A stretch of 38,483 nucleotides of DNA from a virus: the IMG/VR virus record IMGVR_UViG_3300042938_000893, positions 1 to 38,483 of that record, one strand, 5' to 3'. The notes beneath the pieces were generated by a model. It searched no databases, was not told where the DNA came from, and saw only the letters and a list, made by a program, of their open reading frames with translations. A program made the position numbers and the translations under genes. This document shows positions 1-6,842 of the stretch, piece by piece (positions within the stretch are counted from its first letter, which is position 1; each line of letters opens with the position of its first letter).

Positions 1-127
1 CCTGCTCAGTGACTGCTCGACGTTGGTTCTCTTCGTTCTGTTGCGCCTGACGAATCTGCTCCTGACCAATAGCCTTGTTCTGCGCTTCGGCATTGAGTTC
101 TGCCTGCTTTGCAGCGGTTCTTGATGC
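1..127. repeat. Exact terminal direct repeat, left copy (circular assembly overlap)
   Basis: Bases 1-127 are identical to 38357-38483. A perfect overlap of exactly 127 bases is the usual k-mer overlap left by a de Bruijn assembler when it closes a circle, so it most likely marks a complete circular or circularly permuted genome of 38,356 bp and not a biological terminal repeat. It lies inside an open reading frame that reads correctly across the joined ends, which supports circular closure. Confidence 0.93.
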
Positions 128-277
128 ATCATAAGACATATATGCACCAGCGACTTGGATTCCGGTTGCAATGGCTAATCCAATCTCAACCCCTGTATTG
201 CATGGAGGAGTTCTTAACCACCCAAAGTTTGAGCAATTTAGCGGGAAGAAATCAAGGCAGTCTTGGTGTGATTTCAT
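1..277 (-). CDS. Internal virion protein, gp14-like, N-terminal part (continues at 38483)
   Basis: Joined across the contig ends with 37989-38483 this gives one 214-residue protein. The ATG is at 277, 26 bases inside the end of the preceding GNAT-like gene. The N-terminal part has a short lead, then a small-residue-rich hydrophobic segment (GLAIATGIQVAGAY, about residues 30-45), then a long Ala/Gln/Glu-rich helix. A single membrane-prone segment followed by a Q/A-rich helix is the layout of T7 gp14-type core proteins, which are ejected into the host envelope at DNA entry. The position just after the tail tube genes and before two larger core proteins matches the T7 order gp14-gp15-gp16. No Shine-Dalgarno is visible; translational coupling to the upstream gene is likely. 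Confidence 0.72.
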   Translation of the reverse strand, partial: MKSHQDCLDFFPLNCSNFGWLRTPPCNTGVEIGLAIATGIQVAGAYMSYDASRTAAKQAELNAEAQNKAIGQEQIRQAQQNEENQRRAVTEQ

Positions 278-680
278 AGGTAATCTGTGTGCTGGTGGTT
301 TTTGATACATGCCAACCGTCACTCTTGGCAAAGCGAGCCAGAGGAGTTTTGCAATGTGTTCTGACGAATTGATAATTCATGGGAATGCCTTCGCAATTCA
401 CAAGATTCTCCAAGAATGATTTGATGGTTGACCACATGATTTGCCATGCGGCTTTGGAAGTTTTGATGCTGCTATTGGGTCGAGTGATGAAGTTATCGAC
501 CATTGCAATTGGAACGTCGAACACGAGGTAAACCCACGAAACGGCACATGGTTCACCGGCATCATCTGTGACAATGAATCCATTTTTGCTAAGGAACGCA
601 GGATGGAAGGCTATATCCCGCGCTTTTGCCCAGGAGGCGACCAAATCAAAGTCATCTGATGTGTATGCTCTGATGTTCAT
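252..680 (-). CDS. GNAT-like acetyltransferase fold protein
   Basis: A 142-residue protein starting at the ATG at 680, one base after the stop of the gp12-like gene; a longer frame upstream is not needed. The N-terminus (MNIRAYTSDDFDLVASWAKAR) is the typical first strand and helix of GNAT N-acetyltransferases. Later segments look like the central sheet (VYLVFDVPIAMVDNFIT) and the C-terminal 'FAKSDGW' end, similar to the 'lGF' end of GNATs. A clear R/Q-x-x-G-x-G/A acetyl-CoA loop is not obvious, so it may be a degenerate, structural version. GNAT-like genes are often found among podovirus tail genes. The role is unknown; it could modify a virion or host protein. Confidence 0.6.
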   Translation of the reverse strand: MNIRAYTSDDFDLVASWAKARDIAFHPAFLSKNGFIVTDDAGEPCAVSWVYLVFDVPIAMVDNFITRPNSSIKTSKAAWQIMWSTIKSFLENLVNCEGIPMNYQFVRTHCKTPLARFAKSDGWHVSKTTSTQITYEITPRLP

Positions 681-681
681 A

Positions 682-3600
682 TTATCTTCCAGCCCCCGAT
701 GTGCCGTCGATCTCGACATCCAGTATCATGCCGGTGAGATTAAATGGCAGAGGATGCTTCGATGCGATCACGATATCCAAGCAGTTTCCCCAGTCGTGGT
801 TCACAGCGTCAGGCAATGTCTGACCGGTGACATAACCAGTGGTGGTCGCAGTGAGTGATGGTGATACTGGGAACGCATCGATGTTGTCGATATTGATGCG
901 AGTGCTGTAGGTGTAGTCTGCACCTGACAATCTATTCCAGACCTGACCGTAGAATGAGCGAAACAGTCGGAATGCTGCACGAGCCACTCTCCATCTCCTC
1001 ATCTGAGCGGTGCCGTCACGAAGCTGGATCTCGACTCTGTTCGGAATGATGTATGCAACATAAGGAAGACCGACATTCATTGGTGCTGCCACAGAAGACA
1101 GAGCAAACGTCACTGTACTTGCGCCGGCGGTAGCTTCGATTGGTGCTCCGGTAGTAGTCACTGACGATGTGCCGAGAATGAGTGATCGGCTCGTTAGATT
1201 GGCATTGCCTGACACAGTGAACACCGATGTGGTTGTCCCTGTCGGAGTCAGTATGCTGTAGCAATCGCAAAAGAACCCTGCTTTGCCGGTCGAATGTTGC
1301 GTGTCTGATGCTGATTGATAGTTCACATCTGATGAAGTAACTGCGGCAATCATGATGGCACCATCAATGGACTCAAGATTGATGGTTCCGCTTTTGCGGT
1401 TTGTCAGGAAGATGAGCGAATCTGCTGCGGTCGATGAGGAATAAAGCGTGCAAAGGGACAGAATCTTATCTCCGGTAAATGTCCGGTGCGAATGCCAGGC
1501 TGTGACCGAGTTCTCACGATCATAGGTGAATCCACTCCATGAACCATCAGCATGCACGAGCCAAACAATCGGGTCAGGTGACTGCGAGTACGTTATGTAT
1601 TCAACTGTCGATCTACTTGGGATGTGCTCCGCGAGCAGCATCATGTCTGGCGCAGAGTAACCATCCTTCTCAAAGACGTAGGCAAACTCACGCAAACGGT
1701 CGTCTCTCGTCAACCACAGCAGGGAGTCGCCCGAAAGAACAGGCTGATGGTGCGACGAGCCATATCGACTCCACCTGCGAAGTCTAATGTTCGCCGGCGT
1801 TAAGGCCGAATCGGTGTCGCCGGTGTCCAACGTCCACTCCTCGCCACTCGTGCCGATGACCATCGTGCGCTTGAATGATGCCAACCACTGGATCTCATTC
1901 GCTTGAGTCGCCGCAAGCGTCATGTCAATCGCACTCGTGTCGAGAGCACCGGTCAGGAATGTGTAGAAGTCATCAGTCTGGCTCCCCCAAATGCGTGTTG
2001 GCTCAGTTGTCGTCGATGCAAAGAACAACCGCTGATCGTGGAATGCCAATGTGCGAGGATACCCACGAGATACAGAGAATGCTGCCTTCTGCCAGATGGC
2101 GAAATCGCTTCCAAGGACTTCGTTCGGAATCAATGAATTCACCGCGAGTTGTGGAACTCCGATAAATTGATATGGCGTTGATGCTGAATAGGTGTTGAGA
2201 AGAAACGGTATCTTCAAGATGCCATTCACCGGCTCAAGAGTCATCGTTGCTCCGGTTGCCACAACTCCTGGACGTATTGTTGTCGCTCGATACCATCCTC
2301 CAGTATTTGGAGCGGCACCAGAATACGATATTGTCCCTTCATTGAGATCATTGACATACCACTCTCTCAAGGTGGTGTAATTAACCTGATCAAGCGATTC
2401 CTCTATGTGAACAGTCGTTTTAATTGGAGCACCACCAGTTACCCATGTGGTTCGAAAGATGAATTCATTCTGAATAAATATAGGTGAACTTGTGATTGTT
2501 ATCGTAGCGGCACCAGTTCCCATCACCTCATTAGCAAACCTCTTTGTTGAGCTTGGCGAAAGTAACCAGTTTGCGCCAATTTCATCAGCACTGAATGTTG
2601 TGCTCAAACTACTAATCAGCCTGTAATTAGTAATCTGGAGTCCGCTGCTTTTGTAGTTTACGCGAACCCATGCAGGAGTTGCCCCATCAGGAGCATTTGC
2701 CGCAGTTGCAGCACCGGCCGTGATGCACACATAGTTGCTTGCTTGGTATTCAGCGATTTGGCCGAAGGCATAGGTGGCACCTACGTTCCAAGATGAACTG
2801 TATGTTGCTTCCGTCCAGTCAGCGGTCTTGAATATGTTAGCAGTTGATGTTGTCGCTGATTCATAGACAAAAGTGCGGATGTAAGATGAATTGGTTGTGA
2901 CGTAAAACGCTCCAGTTGCAGCGGTGTATGCGGAAGGCAGTGTGCTTGTTCCATCAAGCAAAAATGTGGTTGCCGTAACGCCGCTGATTGTGAATGTTCC
3001 GTTCGCATTTGTCGCTCCACCAACGCCATAAATTGTGACTGTGTCACCATTGCTCAATCCATGTGCATTGGCAGTGATCTTAATCTTTCCTGAATCAATA
3101 ACTGCTCCTGTGATTGCCTGCGTGAATGGCAGCGTGACGATGTTCCCTTTGGTGTATGTTGAACTCGTGTTCCAGTCGTCTGCATTATACAGCAGGCGCA
3201 TCGTCGTCGCATCCTTCGGCGCATCGAGCACAGGCGCAAAATCAAATGGCACATCGACGAATGTCCACGTCCCGTCGCTATTCCTCGTCAAACGCTTTGG
3301 ATGCTTGGTCGAGCAGGTGAAGAACATCACGTCATTCAATTGGACGTAGTGCAACAATGGAATCTCTGTGGACGTGTAGTCGGTCGTGACGGTAGTCACC
3401 GAGGTGAATGCGCCGGAGGCGTAGGAATACACCACGATTGAGTCTACTTTGAAGGCAAGCACAAAGTTTACGTCAGTGCTGCGGCGGAACGGGATGACTC
3501 GCACGATTCCAGAATCAGTAATGCCGAATTTGGTGCCAGGTCGTTTGAACGCTCCGCCGTAGGAGCGCACCATGAAGTTTTCCACCATGCGACATCCTGT

Positions 3601-3693
3601 TGCATACTTTTCAGAATCGGTTCTGCCATCCATGATCGGTGACATTTCGCCACCGTTGAAGACCGCCTTGATCGTTTGGAACTGTGAACTCAT
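682..3693 (-). CDS. Tail tubular protein B-like (gp12-like) protein
   Basis: A 1003-residue protein preceded by a good GGAGG ribosome site. The N-terminus has the features of the T7 gp12 family: a FNGGEMSP motif, then 'CRMVENFMVRSYGGAFKRPGT', then short beta strands. T7 gp12 is about 794 residues. The extra length comes partly from an inserted small beta domain at about residues 193-263 of FCCH type (ITANAHGLSNGDTVTIYGV), also present in the next gene upstream. Six copies of gp12 form the nozzle of T7-like tails, and this protein probably does the same here. It overlaps the gp11-like gene by 4 bases, which fits coupled translation. Low-complexity Thr/Ser/Ala stretches are typical of virion proteins. 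Confidence 0.88.
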   Translation of the reverse strand: MSSQFQTIKAVFNGGEMSPIMDGRTDSEKYATGCRMVENFMVRSYGGAFKRPGTKFGITDSGIVRVIPFRRSTDVNFVLAFKVDSIVVYSYASGAFTSVTTVTTDYTSTEIPLLHYVQLNDVMFFTCSTKHPKRLTRNSDGTWTFVDVPFDFAPVLDAPKDATTMRLLYNADDWNTSSTYTKGNIVTLPFTQAITGAVIDSGKIKITANAHGLSNGDTVTIYGVGGATNANGTFTISGVTATTFLLDGTSTLPSAYTAATGAFYVTTNSSYIRTFVYESATTSTANIFKTADWTEATYSSSWNVGATYAFGQIAEYQASNYVCITAGAATAANAPDGATPAWVRVNYKSSGLQITNYRLISSLSTTFSADEIGANWLLSPSSTKRFANEVMGTGAATITITSSPIFIQNEFIFRTTWVTGGAPIKTTVHIEESLDQVNYTTLREWYVNDLNEGTISYSGAAPNTGGWYRATTIRPGVVATGATMTLEPVNGILKIPFLLNTYSASTPYQFIGVPQLAVNSLIPNEVLGSDFAIWQKAAFSVSRGYPRTLAFHDQRLFFASTTTEPTRIWGSQTDDFYTFLTGALDTSAIDMTLAATQANEIQWLASFKRTMVIGTSGEEWTLDTGDTDSALTPANIRLRRWSRYGSSHHQPVLSGDSLLWLTRDDRLREFAYVFEKDGYSAPDMMLLAEHIPSRSTVEYITYSQSPDPIVWLVHADGSWSGFTYDRENSVTAWHSHRTFTGDKILSLCTLYSSSTAADSLIFLTNRKSGTINLESIDGAIMIAAVTSSDVNYQSASDTQHSTGKAGFFCDCYSILTPTGTTTSVFTVSGNANLTSRSLILGTSSVTTTGAPIEATAGASTVTFALSSVAAPMNVGLPYVAYIIPNRVEIQLRDGTAQMRRWRVARAAFRLFRSFYGQVWNRLSGADYTYSTRINIDNIDAFPVSPSLTATTTGYVTGQTLPDAVNHDWGNCLDIVIASKHPLPFNLTGMILDVEIDGTSGAGR

Positions 3694-4541
3694 AGTGAAT
3701 AGCCTCCGCGTGAGAGGACAACCTGAGAATCATCAAAAGGAGTGATACGTCGACCCTTTCCTTCATTGGCATCTCGTGACTTCACCGGTGGCGCTGCTGC
3801 CTTCGTAAAAAACTGATGAAGCTCGGTTGCTCGACCACTGCTTCCGGCTGTGTCAGAAGCGATATATGAGGCGAGCAGATAGCTGAATGCCGTCACAAAA
3901 TCAGCGGGATAGCTTGGAATCGTCGTGATACGTTGGATGTATTTCAGATTGATCGTTTCGTCGTCGCAAAGAATCACTCCTTTTTCGAGCAGGAAGTCTG
4001 AGCCATCGTCTTCATTCTGCCCACCGTCAGCATTGATCGACAACGGTCGAAGGCAGTCGGCTGGCGGCGTGTGCTGGAAGTCATAGGCGAACTGAGGAAT
4101 GCCGACAACGCTGCCTGTCGAATTTGTGTAAGTGCCGGCAAAGACCGAGTCGTCCAAAGTGAAATGGTTTCCATCGACGGTGACATACCACTGACCATTT
4201 GCAGCGGTAACGCCTTGCACGTCCTTCACATAAACACGATCTCCTGTGGCATAACCATGCCCAGGATGAGTGATCTTAATCAACCCGCCTTCATTAGTCA
4301 CGGCAGCGCCTGTGAGAGTGTGATAGGTAACGGTCTGTCTCTTTCGTGCCGTTGCAAAGTTCCACGGATGCATTCGCAGTGTCTCATCGAGCGCGGTGTA
4401 GACAGGCACAGTTTCTTCAGGATTCCACCATTTACGGAGGCTCACAGCCTGCTGTGTGCTGTCAGTTTTTAGTGCCATCAGTGCTCGTCCACCCAGGTGG
4501 GCAATTGCCAGATTCGCGATCTCGGTTGCTGTTGCTGCCAT
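3690..4541 (-). CDS. Tail tubular protein A-like (gp11-like) protein
   Basis: A 283-residue protein from the ATG at 4541; a GTG at 4559 would add six residues but lies in the terminator tail. The start MAATATEIANLAIAHLG, followed by an LRMHPWNFATARK motif, is the signature of the T7 gp11 adaptor family, which forms the 12-copy ring between portal and nozzle. At about residues 76-145 there is a beta insert (GLIKITHPGHGYATGDRVYV) of the FCCH type, homologous in appearance to the insert in the gp12-like protein. The C-terminal part resumes gp11-like sequence (PSYPADFVTAFSYLLASYIA). No Shine-Dalgarno is seen. It follows a terminator, so it may have its own promoter. Confidence 0.85.
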   Translation of the reverse strand: MAATATEIANLAIAHLGGRALMALKTDSTQQAVSLRKWWNPEETVPVYTALDETLRMHPWNFATARKRQTVTYHTLTGAAVTNEGGLIKITHPGHGYATGDRVYVKDVQGVTAANGQWYVTVDGNHFTLDDSVFAGTYTNSTGSVVGIPQFAYDFQHTPPADCLRPLSINADGGQNEDDGSDFLLEKGVILCDDETINLKYIQRITTIPSYPADFVTAFSYLLASYIASDTAGSSGRATELHQFFTKAAAPPVKSRDANEGKGRRITPFDDSQVVLSRGGYSL

Positions 4542-4550
4542 AGTAGTGGG

Positions 4551-4578
4551 ATAATACACAAAAAGCGGAGAAGTGCAA
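4551..4578 (-). promoter_or_regulatory. Possible promoter for the tail tube genes
   Basis: On the minus strand TTGCAC (4578-4573) is followed after 16 bases by TATTAT (4556-4551), close to a sigma70-type pair. It lies just downstream of the terminator hairpin and would give a very short leader before the ATG at 4541. The -35 element overlaps the inner arm of the hairpin, so chance is possible. Confidence 0.33.
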
Positions 4579-4593
4579 CAGCACCGCTCCGCT
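4559..4593 (-). terminator. Rho-independent terminator after the decoration gene
   Basis: Minus strand: AGCGGAG (4593-4587) pairs with CTCCGCT (4570-4564). Inside it a second stem GTGC/GCAC closes a TGTT loop, and the outer stem is followed by a run of T (4564-4560). This two-tier GC-rich hairpin with a T tract sits 18 bases after the stop of the decoration-like gene and ahead of the tail tube genes. Confidence 0.82.
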
Positions 4594-4610
4594 CTTTGGT
4601 CGGTTTTGGA

Positions 4611-5078
4611 TTAGTTCCAGTCGATGTATGCAACGTCGAAGTAGAGCACAACAGAGGGTGTGACCGTATTAGCAGAGGCAATGGTCACGATGACTGGGCT
4701 ATTGGTGGTGGTGACAGTTGGTGCAAGGTCACCAACGGTTCCTGCAACGGTGGATCCGAATCGGATCGTTCCGCCACTGGTCACCACAATGCCGTCAGCG
4801 TAGAGGTCAGCGTTGGTTGAAGTTCCGATGTCGAGTGTCAGCGCGGTGCCAGTAGCAATCGAGGATACAGCCGAACTGCCACGAACAAGAGATGCACCTT
4901 TGGGGAGATAGCACAAATTGAAGGTATCGTTCGCAGTCTCGCTGCCAGTGGTGGTGTAGGTGGCGCGGATGAACTTGAGAGTTCCACCGGTGGTTCCAGT
5001 CCGGTTAGGACGTTCGGATCCATCGAGCAGAGCAGTAGCTTGATTCGTGAAGAGTGTGGTATCGGTGAGTGCGGCCAT
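4611..5078 (-). CDS. Probable capsid decoration or head-associated protein
   Basis: A 155-residue protein with a Thr/Ser/Gly/Val-rich, beta-type composition and no long helices, as expected of a small virion surface protein. It lies directly after the major capsid gene and has its own terminator downstream, so it is probably made in large amount. Motifs include FIRATYTTTG near residue 37 and YFDVAYIDWN at the C-terminus. I do not recognise the exact family; the call as decoration, head fibre or stabiliser rests on position and composition. The start has no Shine-Dalgarno; its leader is AT-rich (CAAATACCAAT-ATG). Confidence 0.6.
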   Translation of the reverse strand: MAALTDTTLFTNQATALLDGSERPNRTGTTGGTLKFIRATYTTTGSETANDTFNLCYLPKGASLVRGSSAVSSIATGTALTLDIGTSTNADLYADGIVVTSGGTIRFGSTVAGTVGDLAPTVTTTNSPVIVTIASANTVTPSVVLYFDVAYIDWN

Positions 5079-5127
5079 ATTGGTATTTGATTGAGTTGTT
5101 GGACTTTATCGATTTGGTGAATTGTTA

Positions 5128-5154
5128 AGAAAGGGGCGGTTGTTACACCGCCCC
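5128..5154 (-). terminator. Rho-independent terminator after the major capsid gene
   Basis: Minus strand GGGGCGGT (5154-5147) pairs perfectly with ACCGCCCC (5140-5133) around a six-base loop and is followed by TTTCTT. It begins 15 bases after the capsid stop codon. Confidence 0.85.
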
Positions 5155-5168
5155 AATCAGTTCAGATG

Positions 5169-6068
5169 TTACGGGGACTCATCGCAATAGATACGAACAA
5201 CCTTCTCATTCTCAGTGCGGACGGCACCAAGCATCATGGTCGAGCGAATCTGAAGCGCATGCCGGCGGGTAGGCAGAATGTCCATCTGCACCTTGCGGTC
5301 GGACATGGCGAACTTGATTGCGCTCTTGTGGAAGGCAAACACGGAGCGGATGTCAGCAACCGAGGAAACGGTGGCATTGATGAGACGCTGCGAGGACAGG
5401 AACTTGAAACCGAGGAAGGTGTCGACCTGACCACTCACAAGTGCCTTGATGCTGTTGAAGTCTTCGCTGGTGACTTCCGTAGTGCGAAGAAGGTCTTGCA
5501 CCTGTTGAGCACCACAGACGAGCATACGGTCAGAGTTTGGCACTTCAGCCAAATCCATCAGGTATTTGGCTCGACGAAGTTTGCCAATGGTCAGACCGCT
5601 CTGCGCGGCGGATCCGGTTTCAACATAGCTGGACGCGATGGAATAGCTGGAGTTGAAAGCATCCGAGGTCGTGCCGTCTTCGCCAATGTAGCGGGTAGCG
5701 TCAAAGGCATTGATGATCACGTCATCGATTGCACGGTTGAATGCCATCGCGTGAGACTGGACTTCGTCGCTCGTTGGGAGAACGATGGAACCGAGGAAGT
5801 GCTTGTCGAACTCATCGAAGACAGTGACTTTTTCCTTCGGACGCTGGGTGAGCCAGTATTTGGATCCGTCGAATTCACCGTCAGGCGTGTCACCTTTGCG
5901 AGTGAGAACGTCCTGAGCTTCGGAATCGTTGATGAGGTTGAACCATTTCTTCTTGCCGGTGAAATCGGCGCGAGTAACGGAATTGAGCAGGCGCGAATCC
6001 ATCTGCTGGAGAGCCTGGGAGAAAGAGCGTTCGAACTCTGTTGGGTAGAATGTATCAATGGTAGCCAT
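5169..6068 (-). CDS. Major capsid protein
   Basis: A 299-residue protein starting MATIDTFYPTEFERSFSQAL. Motifs such as KKWFNLINDSEAQDVLTRKG, LPTSDEVQSHAMAF and AQQVQDLLRTTEVTSEDFN match the phage capsid-like family found in many podoviruses next to a portal of the head-tail connector type, with the HK97 fold expected. It follows portal and scaffold in order, is flanked by a long gene-free leader and a strong terminator, and sits behind two copies of the TTCTCA palindrome, all pointing to a strongly and separately expressed gene. No N-terminal delta domain is apparent, consistent with a separate scaffold protein. The leader lacks a Shine-Dalgarno. Confidence 0.87.
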   Translation of the reverse strand: MATIDTFYPTEFERSFSQALQQMDSRLLNSVTRADFTGKKKWFNLINDSEAQDVLTRKGDTPDGEFDGSKYWLTQRPKEKVTVFDEFDKHFLGSIVLPTSDEVQSHAMAFNRAIDDVIINAFDATRYIGEDGTTSDAFNSSYSIASSYVETGSAAQSGLTIGKLRRAKYLMDLAEVPNSDRMLVCGAQQVQDLLRTTEVTSEDFNSIKALVSGQVDTFLGFKFLSSQRLINATVSSVADIRSVFAFHKSAIKFAMSDRKVQMDILPTRRHALQIRSTMMLGAVRTENEKVVRIYCDESP

Positions 6069-6095
6069 GATTTTGGTGTGATGAGGTGAGATGAC

Positions 6096-6132
6096 CTGTC
6101 CGTTGTGGACAGTGTCGGAAGTCGTTGCTTCC
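6096..6132. other. Two hairpins in the capsid gene leader
   Basis: CTGTCC/GGACAG (6096-6101 with 6107-6112, 5-base loop) and GGAAG/CTTCC (6117-6121 with 6128-6132, 6-base loop) lie in tandem, 28 to 64 bases before the capsid ATG. They may stabilise the capsid mRNA 5' end or belong to the larger structured block. Confidence 0.45.
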
Positions 6133-6210
6133 AGTGCTCCTCGGTTGCCTTCGTTGAAGACCTCGTAGACCGGCTTTCAGCTTGTCCATTGCTGGGGCTG
6201 ATTCAGGATA

Positions 6211-6257
6211 TTCTCACAAATGAGAATCAAAGCAAGAACTTTTCTCATTTTTGAGAA
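6211..6257 (-). promoter_or_regulatory. Two palindromic sites TTCTCA-N4-TGAGAA ahead of the capsid gene
   Basis: Perfect inverted repeats TTCTCA-CAAA-TGAGAA (6211-6226) and TTCTCA-TTTT-TGAGAA (6242-6257) start 31 bases apart, about three helical turns. On the minus strand a TTGCTT lies between them, 16 bases before GAATAT, so the sites overlap a possible promoter for the capsid gene. The same palindrome occurs ahead of the portal group and ahead of the tail appendage group. It is best read as an operator or late-promoter element, though hairpins in the RNA cannot be excluded. Confidence 0.6.
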
Positions 6258-6365
6258 AAAGGATCATTGCACATGAGCGGCACATAAGAATCAGGAGTTG
6301 TAGTGAAACACTGATTTAACTTGCAAGAAGCGACAAATGCTTCACCTTCAGGTCGAATTCAAATA

Positions 6366-6410
6366 GGTTTCCCTCTCTGAGAAAGAGTGATCCGACCCAT
6401 TGGGGAAACC
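6366..6410. other. Hairpin domain GGTTTCCC/GGGAAACC
   Basis: An 8-bp perfect stem (6366-6373 with 6403-6410) encloses a smaller CTCT/AGAG hairpin (6375-6378 with 6384-6387) and a CCCA stretch that can compete for pairing with the closing strand. It sits just before the plus-strand terminator and, with two hairpins at 6289-6316 and 6327-6343, makes a compact structured unit. Confidence 0.5.
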
Positions 6411-6416
6411 CGCCGA

Positions 6417-6447
6417 GGCCGACTTTTTCTCAGGAAGTCGGCCTTTT
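6417..6447 (+). terminator. Plus-strand rho-independent terminator with no plus-strand gene
   Basis: Plus strand GGCCGACTT (6417-6425) pairs with AAGTCGGCC (6435-6443) around a nine-base loop and is followed by TTTTGCG. On the minus strand the hairpin has no T tract after it, so it is oriented to end a plus-strand transcript, although no plus-strand protein gene exists here. It may end a small RNA starting near the TTCTCA sites. Confidence 0.6.
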
Positions 6448-6819
6448 GCGTTCTGGGCATCTCCTGCCTGACATAGTTGGTAGCGTCCCTGAGTGGGCAA
6501 CGTGGGCCAATGTTGGAGATTCGGCGCACGGTAGAAAGCAGATCAGCCGTGCAAAAGTCTTATCCGAAAGGATAGGCTGCCGCTTGAATCGTTTGACCCG
6601 TGTTTACTGAGACAGCCGAGCGGGAAGATTTAAGTGTGCGATGGTGTTCCTAATTCCCGACGAATGAGCAACTCACGCTAGCAGATTCCCAGCAATGGGA
6701 CTGCTATGCTCCGATGAAACCATCAAACCCTCTGAATGAGTATGCAACGAAAAGGGCCAGGCCGATTAAGACCTGACCCCTGCTCATTCTGAGGACACTA
6801 GAGCTAGTGCAAAAACGCC
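6440..6819 (+). ncRNA. Candidate large structured RNA between scaffold and capsid genes
   Basis: This stretch has no credible gene but is filled with nested arms. Arm A 6459-6520: ATCTCC/GGAGAT, ACA..TTGG/CCAATGT, CGTCCC/GGG..ACG. Arm B 6526-6552: GCACGG/CCGTGC. Arm C 6559-6576: TATCC-GAAA-GGATA. Arm D 6583-6634: CTTGAATC/GATTTAAG, CCCG/CGGG, TGTTT/AGACA. Arm E 6640-6724: GATGGT/ACCATC, GAGCA/TGCTC, TAGCAG/CTGCTA, TCCCA-GCAA-TGGGA. Arm F 6729-6794. Arm G 6796-6809. A long-range GGC.TTTTGC/GCAAAA..GCC pairing could close the domain. GNRA loops and G-U pairs (6532-6546, 6560-6575, 6586-6631, 6604-6611) favour a plus-strand RNA; one pair in arm F (6757-6776) favours the minus strand. Folding was by eye and no family was identified. 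Confidence 0.42.
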
Positions 6820-6832
6820 GACACAACTCGGC
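6811..6832 (-). terminator. Rho-independent terminator after the scaffold gene
   Basis: Minus strand GCCGA (6832-6828) pairs with TCGGC (6821-6817) around a six-base loop and is followed by GTTTTT (6816-6811). It lies 11 bases after the scaffold stop, so most minus-strand transcription should end here and the capsid gene needs its own promoter. Confidence 0.72.
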
Positions 6833-6842
6833 ACCTCAAATC

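Noticed and set aside
4071-4472. Plus-strand open frame of 133 codons within the gp11-like gene
   Set aside because: Antisense shadow of a well-supported gene; composition without protein-like motifs.
5166-6089. A 307-codon plus-strand open frame covering the whole capsid gene
   Set aside because: It is the exact antisense of the capsid gene and mirrors its codon pattern. It has no recognisable motif, and stop-free antisense frames are common opposite genes with biased codons.
6470-6520. A tRNA-like stretch, AGTTGGTAGCG resembling a D-arm
   Set aside because: No matching acceptor stem, anticodon arm or GGTTCGA T-arm at the required distances; the bases fit the nested arm 6459-6520 better.
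6440-6840. Group I intron or tmRNA as explanation of the structured block
   Set aside because: I could not find the group I core (P7 and guanosine site sequences) or a tmRNA tag frame with a tRNA-like end, and no gene is interrupted here.
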